Shown here: in pieces, positions 58,986-64,000 of the stretch | Layout: each line of letters starts with the position of its first letter | Position numbering within the stretch: position 1 is the first letter of the stretch | Assembly: GCF_014648695.1 (NCBI RefSeq) | Contig: NZ_BMRP01000025.1 | Location: forward strand, 1 to 64,000 | Direction: 5' to 3' | DNA from: Streptomyces albospinus | Lineage (GTDB): Bacteria > Actinomycetota > Actinomycetes > Streptomycetales > Streptomycetaceae | DNA length: 64,000 nt | Program-made: the position numbers and the translations under genes | The notes under the pieces: model-generated | Databases searched by the model: none | What the model was told of the DNA's origin: nothing | What the model saw: the letters and a program-made list of their open reading frames with translations, nothing else

Positions 58986-60374
58986 TCACAGGCTGGACGG
59001 ATCTTCGCCGTCGCCCCGCCGCGGGGCGTCCTTGAGGCGGCCGGTCACCACCAAGTTGCCCTCCGGGGTGCGTCGCGCGAGGTAACCGGTGCGGAAGTAG
59101 CCGTCGGTGGTGAAGGAGCGTGCGTCCCGGTCAGGCGCCCGATAGTAGCCCCGCACGGTATACGGACCGCGGGCGAGGAGTACCCCGGGCTCCCGGTCGG
59201 GCACGTCCTTGCCGTCGACGTCGACAATGCGGATCTCATCGTCGGGCGAGAGCGGGCGGCCCTGCGTGGTGAGCACGGTCTCGTCCGGATCAGCGAGCCG
59301 GGTGAGCGTGACCAACCCCTCGGCCATGCCGAAGACCCGTTGTAGACGACAGCCCAATTCGGGGCGTATCCGTTCGGCGGTCGCCCGGTGCAAGGGCGCG
59401 CCACCGATCTGCACGAGACGCAAACTGCTCAAGTCGGTCTGGACCGTGGGAAGTGCGTCGAGCCAGAGTTGGGCGGCGGCGGGCGCCACGGACGTGATGG
59501 TGATCCGCTCTCGTCCGATGACCGGAAGGCATTCGGCGGGATCCGGGTTCTCGACCAGGACGACGGTACCGCCGACGGAGAGGGTGCCGACGATGCCGGG
59601 GCAGCCGAAGGTGAAGTTGAACTCAGCGGGCAGCGCGGCGAGATACACGTCGTTCTCGCTGAGCGACACCAGCTCGGCGGCGGCCCGCGCCTGGTAGGCG
59701 TAGTCGTTGTGGGTGCGCGGAATGATCTCGGGCGCCGCGGTGGTACCACCGGAGAGCAGGAAGAACGCCACCTGGTCGGCGCTCTGCGCAGGCGCCCGCG
59801 TGGACGGGGCGTCGATGGAGGCCAGCGGGAAGTAGTGGCACCCCGACCGGTCGGTCGAAAGGCCGCCGTACGGGGACGAGGTCCCCGGTGCCTGGTGGGT
59901 GAACACCCGCCGCAGAAAGGGCCCTTGGGCCGCGATGTCCGCGGCCATCGCCGTGTGGTCGAAGCCCTGGTACGTCGAGGGACCGACGTAGCCGGTCGCC
60001 TCGGTGACCCGCACGAGGTGGGACACCTCGGGCGCACGGTGCGGGACTGGGCAGAACACGGGGACCGCGCCGACGCGCATCAGCGCGAAGACGGTGATGA
60101 CGAACTCGGGAACGTTCGGTAGCTGGACGACGACCCGTTGCCCGGGCCGCAGGCCGCGCAGCCGGAATCCGGCGGCCATGCGGTCCGCGCGCCGGTTCAG
60201 GTTCGCGTACGTGATGCGGGTGCCGCCGTGCACGAGCGCGGTCCGCGGTCCGTATTGCAAGGCCCAGCCGCGCAGCAGGTTGTCCAGCGTAGTGCCATGC
60301 CAGTGCCCGGCCGCCCAGTAGCGGTCGACGAACTCCTCGGGCCAGGGAGTGCAACCGTCGAGCATGGATGTCAT
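58986..60374 (-). CDS. aryl-acid AMP ligase (DHB/salicylate type), truncated and motif-damaged
   Basis: A 462-aa adenylating enzyme of the EntE/DhbE/MbtA type, which activates 2,3-dihydroxybenzoate or salicylate for siderophores; relatives have about 540 aa. Core motifs A2-A5 are recognisable: 'LLSGGTTAAPEIIPRTH' (A3, with Glu where Lys is usual) and 'FGMAEGLVTLTRLADPDE' (A5). The A7 region reads 'GYFRTGYLARRTPEG' with Tyr where the ATP-ribose-binding Asp is expected. The sequence then turns to 'GRLKDAPRRGDGEDPSS' and stops, so the small C-terminal domain with the A10 lysine is missing. It is probably inactive. No siderophore genes lie nearby. Confidence 0.85.
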   Translation of the reverse strand: MTSMLDGCTPWPEEFVDRYWAAGHWHGTTLDNLLRGWALQYGPRTALVHGGTRITYANLNRRADRMAAGFRLRGLRPGQRVVVQLPNVPEFVITVFALMRVGAVPVFCPVPHRAPEVSHLVRVTEATGYVGPSTYQGFDHTAMAADIAAQGPFLRRVFTHQAPGTSSPYGGLSTDRSGCHYFPLASIDAPSTRAPAQSADQVAFFLLSGGTTAAPEIIPRTHNDYAYQARAAAELVSLSENDVYLAALPAEFNFTFGCPGIVGTLSVGGTVVLVENPDPAECLPVIGRERITITSVAPAAAQLWLDALPTVQTDLSSLRLVQIGGAPLHRATAERIRPELGCRLQRVFGMAEGLVTLTRLADPDETVLTTQGRPLSPDDEIRIVDVDGKDVPDREPGVLLARGPYTVRGYYRAPDRDARSFTTDGYFRTGYLARRTPEGNLVVTGRLKDAPRRGDGEDPSSL

Positions 60375-60738
60375 TCGCTTTCTTCTGTACGGGTTGTCAA
60401 CCGGAAGCCGTGCGGGTCGTGTGTCGTTGTGACCGGGCGCGGCAGCGGTGATCTCGACGGCGCGGCCCCGGCCTCCCTCCCCATCGCCCTCCTCTCAACG
60501 CCTGGGGGGCAACCCCTCCACCTTGACCTTGACAACCCAAGCTCTCAACACCCCTATACGCAATGGGCTTTCCCGACCATGGACCCGGAGATCCCTCAGC
60601 AGAAAGTCCAATGAGCGCAGCTGACCAGGAGGCGTCCTCGGAGTTCGATCACCGCCCACGACGCATCGACTCGGAGCGCCTCCGCCCGGCCGGGGCCCGC
60701 TGACCAGGCCGCGGCCACCCAACGACGGCCGGCTGAGC
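60375..60738. other. intergenic, no gene
   Basis: No supported gene between the AMP ligase and the GNAT gene; the AMP ligase promoter must lie here. Confidence 0.5.
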
Positions 60739-61296
60739 TCATTCACCAAGCCACTTGTCGCCCCGTATGCGGGCATGCAGATGTTCGTCGTGCCAGCCGT
60801 CCGCGTGCAGCAGGGCACTACGCATAGTGCCCTCCAGGGCGAAGCCGGCCTTCGTCGCAACCCGACAGGATGCCGGGTTGGCTACAGAATGGGTCAAGCG
60901 CAGCCGGTGCAGGCCCAGGTCATCGATCGCCCACCGGCTGAGGCGCACCGCGGCGTCGGCCATCAGGCCACCGCCACGACCAGCCGGCAGCAGCCAATAA
61001 AGGATCTCCGCGCTCCCGCCCTTGAGGTCCATGTCCGCCCAACCGATCAAACCCATGGGGCGCTCACCGAGCCGCGCGATGGCCCAGATCGCTGCCTGCT
61101 CGGATGTCCAGCGCTCATGCCAGCTCGCGATCTTCGCTCGGGCGTCCTCCAGGGAGACGTCACTCCCTGGACGGTTCCACTGCTGAACGTCCGGGTCGAG
61201 ACTGGCATCCACGAGGGTCTGGGCATCATCTTGTCGCCACGGACGCAGTTCCACGTCCCCCGTGAGCCGGAACACGGGTTGTTCGATCCGGCTCAT
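60739..61296 (-). CDS. RimJ/RimL-type GNAT acetyltransferase
   Basis: A GNAT acetyltransferase of about 185 aa. 'LTGDVELRPWRQDDAQTLVD' opens the family sequence. Motif A is 'YWLLPAGRGGGLMADAAVRL' (R-G-x-G-x-A), and 'LRLTHSVANPASCRVATKAG' is the conserved C-terminal part. RimJ/RimL relatives acetylate protein N-termini or small molecules. ATG 61296 was chosen; ATG 61335 in the same frame is an alternative. It is divergent from the regulator at 61453. Confidence 0.88.
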   Translation of the reverse strand: MSRIEQPVFRLTGDVELRPWRQDDAQTLVDASLDPDVQQWNRPGSDVSLEDARAKIASWHERWTSEQAAIWAIARLGERPMGLIGWADMDLKGGSAEILYWLLPAGRGGGLMADAAVRLSRWAIDDLGLHRLRLTHSVANPASCRVATKAGFALEGTMRSALLHADGWHDEHLHARIRGDKWLGE

Positions 61297-61431
61297 CCGG
61301 CCCGCAGGCACTACGGCAGGTGTCGAAGGGATCATCGCTGCATCATGCCACTCGGGCGCTGTCGCTCAACGGCCAACTCCAGGGTCAGCAGCAGGTACTG
61401 GCGCCGCACTCGGCGCTGTTTTGAATACTCC

Positions 61432-61447
61432 CATTGGTCATAGAATC
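61432..61447 (+). promoter_or_regulatory. shared promoter motif, regulator copy
   Basis: CATTGGTCATAGAATC at 61432-61447 directly precedes the GTG start of the SufR-like regulator. It matches CATTGACTATAGAAGC at 62086-62101 in 12 of 16 bases, so both are candidate operators or -10 regions for the same protein. Confidence 0.5.
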
Positions 61448-61452
61448 GGCAT

Positions 61453-62091
61453 GTGACTACTGAAGATTCCGCATACGCGGTACTGGGTGCGTTGGCTGAT
61501 CCCGTGCGCCGTCGGCTCTATCGGCACGTCGCCGCCGCCCCGGGTGAGGTAGGGCGCGATGCGGCCGCGGAAGCGGTCGGGGTTTCCCGATCACTGGCCG
61601 CCTTCCACCTGGACAAGCTGGTCGAGGCAGGACTGCTGGCCGTGTCCTTCCGACGACTGTCCGGGCGCACCGGCCCCGGGGCGGGGCGGCCGGCGAAGGT
61701 GTACCGGCGTGCCGAGGGTGAGCACGCCGCGTCCGTCCCGCCCCGGTCCTACGACGCCGCCAGTCGGCTGCTCGCCGAGGTGGTGGAGAAGGCCGGCTTG
61801 GACCGGGAGCTTCAGGCCGCGGCGAAGGCGGCGGGTGCGGCACATCCGGATGCGGCTGCCGGTGACATGGTCGAGGTGCTGCGGGCCCGCGGCTACCAGC
61901 CCTTCTGGGATGGGGAGACGCTGCGGCTGCACAACTGCCCCTTCCACGCGCTGGCCGAGGAGTTCCCCGCCTTGGTCTGCGGGATGAATCTGGCGCTGCT
62001 CGAGGGCCTGGCACCCGAGCAGTGGTCGCCGACGATGGATCCGTGTCGCGGCGGGTGTTGCGTGGCACTTTCTAAAAACCAGAGTCATTGA
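61453..62091 (+). CDS. SufR-like HTH regulator with a Cys cluster
   Basis: A 212-aa regulator. The N-terminal winged HTH is 'AVLGALADPVRRRLYRHVAA' followed by AVGVSRSLAAFHLDKLV. The C-terminal half has five Cys (Cys162, 176, 198, 202 and 203; 'LHNCPFHALAEE', 'LVCGMN' and 'PCRGGCCVAL'), like SufR and other Fe-S-sensing ArsR/DeoR-fold regulators. The spacing suggests a [2Fe-2S] or [4Fe-4S] sensor, though no cluster has been shown. The GTG lies only 5 nt after the promoter motif, so the transcript is probably leaderless. The same motif occurs again at its own 3' end. Confidence 0.88.
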   Translation: MTTEDSAYAVLGALADPVRRRLYRHVAAAPGEVGRDAAAEAVGVSRSLAAFHLDKLVEAGLLAVSFRRLSGRTGPGAGRPAKVYRRAEGEHAASVPPRSYDAASRLLAEVVEKAGLDRELQAAAKAAGAAHPDAAAGDMVEVLRARGYQPFWDGETLRLHNCPFHALAEEFPALVCGMNLALLEGLAPEQWSPTMDPCRGGCCVALSKNQSH

Positions 62092-62101
62092 CTATAGAAG
62101 C
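62086..62101 (+). promoter_or_regulatory. shared promoter motif, DUF3291 copy
   Basis: CATTGACTATAGAAGC overlaps the regulator's stop codon and lies 22 nt before the DUF3291 start. It is similar to the motif at 61432-61447 and is a candidate binding site of the SufR-like protein. Confidence 0.5.
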
Positions 62102-62123
62102 AAGGCCGGGCCATGCTGGGCCC

Positions 62124-62594
62124 ATGACTAGCTTTCACCTTGCGCAGGTCAACATCGGCCGCACCGTCGCCCCGCTGGACGGCCCCGAGTTGGCCGACTT
62201 CGTCGCCCAACTGCCCGAGATCAACGCGCTTGCCGAGCGCAGCCCCGGGTTCGTGTGGCGCATGGTCGACGACGAGGGCGAGGACGCGACCGGATTCCGC
62301 CCCGACGAGAACGACGACATGCTCCTGATCAACTGCTCGGTCTGGGAGTCGGTTGAAGCCCTGCGGAACTTCACCTACCACACTGATCACCTGCGCGTAC
62401 TGAGCCGCCGCCGCGAGTGGTTCCACCGCATGGTCGAGGCACACCAGGCCCTGTGGTGGATCCCAGCCGGCCACCGCCCGAGCATCGCTGAGGCGATGGA
62501 GCGGGTCGCGATGGTACGCGAACACGGCCCCGGACCACTCGCGTTCACCTTCCGTGACCCCTACCCGGCACCAGCCACGGCCGCGCAGGTCTAG
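62124..62594 (+). CDS. DUF3291 family protein
   Basis: A 156-aa protein matching DUF3291 (dimeric alpha-beta barrel-like fold). 'FHLAQVNIGRTVAPLDGPEL' begins it. 'ALAERSPGFVWRMVDDEGED' and 'WFHRMVEAHQALWWIPAGHR' are the family signatures. The role is unknown; monooxygenase-like folds of this sort often bind small molecules. The start ATG 62124 lies 32 nt after the regulator's stop codon, so it may be co-transcribed with the regulator or use the motif at 62086 as its own promoter. Confidence 0.92.
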   Translation: MTSFHLAQVNIGRTVAPLDGPELADFVAQLPEINALAERSPGFVWRMVDDEGEDATGFRPDENDDMLLINCSVWESVEALRNFTYHTDHLRVLSRRREWFHRMVEAHQALWWIPAGHRPSIAEAMERVAMVREHGPGPLAFTFRDPYPAPATAAQV

Positions 62595-62894
62595 GGTCTG
62601 TCGCGAGGGTCGATCAAGGTCGTAGACGATCGGATCTCCTCTGGGTGACCGTGACCGCGGTGCACTCCTTGCTTCTTCGGTACCGGAGTTTCGCCGACGC
62701 CGACAAGTCCGGAGTGCGCACGGTCGGATGCGGCGGCGCCCCGATCGCTCCCCCGCTCGTGCGATCGCTGAAGGCTGCGTTCCCGCAGGCAAGGCCGACG
62801 AACAGCCACCGCACGACCTCGGACGGGGCGCAGAGCGGGACGCAATGCCGCCCGGCCTCCCTGCCGTGCGGCATTGCGTGTGCCCCGGTCGACG
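62595..62894. other. intergenic between convergent genes, with hairpin
   Basis: About 300 bp between the convergent DUF3291 and Clp_N genes. The hairpin at 62840-62879 is the only element recognised. Confidence 0.5.
62840..62879. terminator. hairpin between the DUF3291 and Clp_N genes
   Basis: ACGCAATGCCGC (62840-62851) and GCGGCATTGCGT (62868-62879) form a perfect 12-bp stem with a 16-nt loop, close to the end of the minus-strand Clp_N gene. Confidence 0.75.
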
Positions 62895-63440
62895 TTACGA
62901 GGCCTCGCCGGCCACCCTGGCGAGTACTGCCTCACGCAGGCCGGCGGGGTCCACCTCCAGAGCCGCAAGCACCTCAAGGCCGCGCCCCTGCCCCGCTGCC
63001 AGCAGGCCGAGCAGGACGTGCTCGGTGCCGAACTTCTCGTGGCCCAGTGCGCGTGCCTCGCGCAGGGTTTGCTCCAGGGCCTTCTTGGCGTGCGGGGTGT
63101 ATGCGGGCCTCGGGTACTGGAACGCACCGGGGCCGAAGGCCTGGTCGGCCCGGCGCTGGATCTCCGCGACGTCGATGCCGATGGAGGACAGGGCGTCCTT
63201 CACGGGCTGTCCCCCGGCGGCGGCGATCCCGGCGGCCTCCAGGATCCGAACGGTCTCCTCCCTGGCGCGCGTCAACTCGACGCCCTGCTCGCGCAGTACG
63301 TCGCCGGCCGTGCTCCGGTCGGTGCCGACCAGGCCGAGCAGGATGTGCTCCGTACCGATGAAGTCATGTCCGAGGGCGATCGCCTCGTCCTGGGACAGCA
63401 CCACGGCGCGCCTTGCGCGGTCGGTGAAAAACTCGAACAC
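62895..63440 (-). CDS. stand-alone Clp N-terminal domain protein
   Basis: A 181-aa protein consisting of two Clp_N repeats and no AAA+ domain. The first repeat is 'DRARRAVVLSQDEAIALGHD' followed by IGTEHILLGLV, and the second, from about residue 115, 'PHAKKALEQTLREARALGHE' followed by GTEHVLLGLL. In ClpC these modules bind adaptors and substrates. A free Clp_N protein could modulate ClpC/ClpP or bind stress-modified proteins; this is inferred. It starts 3 nt after the HTH gene stop, so the two form an operon. Confidence 0.93.
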   Translation of the reverse strand: MFEFFTDRARRAVVLSQDEAIALGHDFIGTEHILLGLVGTDRSTAGDVLREQGVELTRAREETVRILEAAGIAAAGGQPVKDALSSIGIDVAEIQRRADQAFGPGAFQYPRPAYTPHAKKALEQTLREARALGHEKFGTEHVLLGLLAAGQGRGLEVLAALEVDPAGLREAVLARVAGEAS

Positions 63441-63442
63441 CT

Positions 63443-63685
63443 CTACTCCTCTTTGCCGGTGGCTTTGCGCCTGCTCGCGTGCTTTTCATGCACCGACTGC
63501 CTGCTGACGTTCAGCGACGTGGCGATGCTCTGCCACGACCAGCCCTGGTCGCGGGCGTTGTCGACGTGGACCCGCTCAAGCTCCTCCAGGAGACGGCGCA
63601 GTGCGACGACGGCCTGCAGTCCCACAGCGGGGTCCTTGTTGGTGACCTGTCCGGCCAGTGAGGCCGGTGTGTCCTCAGCTCCCAT
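63443..63685 (-). CDS. small HTH protein paired with the Clp_N gene
   Basis: An 80-aa protein. A helical N-terminal part ('AVVALRRLLEELERVHVDNA') is followed by a HTH at about residues 50-70 ('DQGWSWQSIATSLNVSRQSV') and a basic tail. It looks like a short sigma-like or transposase-type HTH DNA-binding domain. ATG 63685 lies just past the palindrome GTCAGG-TTGC-CCTGAC, and an upstream frame from 63721 would place the palindrome inside the gene. Auto-regulation of this two-gene operon is likely. Confidence 0.8.
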   Translation of the reverse strand: MGAEDTPASLAGQVTNKDPAVGLQAVVALRRLLEELERVHVDNARDQGWSWQSIATSLNVSRQSVHEKHASRRKATGKEE

Positions 63686-63689
63686 ACAT

Positions 63690-63705
63690 GTCAGGTTGCC
63701 CTGAC
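63690..63705 (-). promoter_or_regulatory. palindromic operator of the HTH/Clp_N operon
   Basis: GTCAGG-TTGC-CCTGAC is a perfect 6+4+6 palindrome at 63690-63705. Just upstream on the minus strand TTGACA (63721-63716) is a good -35 box, but the matching -10 is poor. The start codon is 4 nt from the palindrome, suggesting a leaderless transcript with the operator over the promoter. Confidence 0.6.
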
Positions 63706-63721
63706 GGATTGCGAGTGTCAA

Positions 63722-64000
63722 GGAATCCTGACGGCGGGTGGCTGGATCGCTTCACCCGTTGCCTCGCACCAACGGTGAAGGCCCCTGATACCGGCCAACC
63801 TCAGCGTCAGCTACGACCAATGGCCGCCTACCCCCGTACGCGGCAGTCCTCGTCAGGTTGATCTCTCAAGCCGGCCATCACCAGCCCGCCTCCCACCCCC
63901 CTTGAGTGGCACCCCCTCCTATGCCCGAGTGGACCGACCGGGCCGCGTCGACCGGGTCGCCGCCCCGCACCTGCGGTCGCGGGCCGCCTGACGACGAGTC
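63722..64000. other. window end, no gene
   Basis: No gene recognised in the last 279 bases; the promoter of the HTH/Clp_N operon is at the left edge. Confidence 0.45.

Overview
The window looks like a piece of a Streptomyces (high-GC actinomycete) chromosome. GC is very high throughout, starts are often GTG or TTG behind GGAGG-type ribosome binding sites, many exported proteins carry Tat or lipobox signals, and the family mix (DUF6204, DUF3291, DUF4185, TcmP-like methyltransferases, orphan two-component pairs, stand-alone Clp_N) is typical of that genus. At least a dozen genes are truncated, frameshifted or internally deleted, and there are IS remnants, which suggests an accessory part of the chromosome such as an arm. 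No rRNA, tRNA, CRISPR array, phage block or complete biosynthetic cluster was recognised.

Layout. 0.5-3.2 kb: a TcmP-like methyltransferase and an MGT-type glycosyltransferase. 3.4-5.9 kb (minus): a cobalamin riboswitch followed by cbtB, cbtA, a FhuF-like Fe-S protein, half of a DUF2975 membrane protein and its YozG-like HTH partner. 6-11 kb: a beta-propeller protein and a DUF1259 lipoprotein, divergent from an OmpR-type two-component pair. 11-14.7 kb: a flavoprotein monooxygenase, a small methyltransferase and a GNAT enzyme. 15.4-19.3 kb: a nitrogen block with an orphan urease gamma-like gene and two tandem ammonium transporters. Both transporters have Glu in place of the first twin-histidine residue.

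19.6-27 kb: an NmrA/SDR pair divergent from a LysR regulator, an NDH-2-like flavoprotein with a flavodoxin, an NTF2-like protein, a MerR regulator with its own operator, and a lipoprotein L,D-transpeptidase. 27.2-29.6 kb: a decayed tnpB, then a complete IS1182-family element with 24-bp perfect inverted repeats and CTAG on both sides, then a 12-copy hexamer repeat. 29.6-38.2 kb: a GNAT enzyme, a candidate 37-aa peptide, a deacetylase-fold lipoprotein, an amidohydrolase/TetR divergent pair sharing a palindromic operator, decayed MFS and regulator genes, DUF6204, a small secreted protein and a Tat-exported DUF4185 protein.

38.5-49.9 kb: a truncated Nudix gene beside a calpain-type cysteine protease with an intact Cys/His/Asn triad, a DUF3995 membrane protein, an internally deleted IS630 transposase, a Gly-rich exported protein, a deletion scar joining halves of a TetR gene and an FAD monooxygenase gene, a rhomboid-like membrane protein, an octamer repeat, a PIG-L deacetylase, a Vat/CatB-type hexapeptide acetyltransferase and a type-B carboxylesterase. 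50-56.3 kb (minus): a NarL-type two-component pair and a MacB/FtsX-type ABC exporter. 56.7-64 kb: an SDR fragment fused to a truncated histidine phosphatase, small exported and membrane proteins, a truncated aryl-acid AMP ligase, a GNAT enzyme, a SufR-like regulator whose promoter motif recurs before the DUF3291 gene, and a stand-alone Clp_N protein with an HTH partner.

All calls come from reading sequence, motifs and context. No database search was run. The items most worth following are the Amt pair with the orphan urease gamma gene, the calpain-type protease, the B12-riboswitch operon and the motif shared by the SufR-like and DUF3291 promoters.
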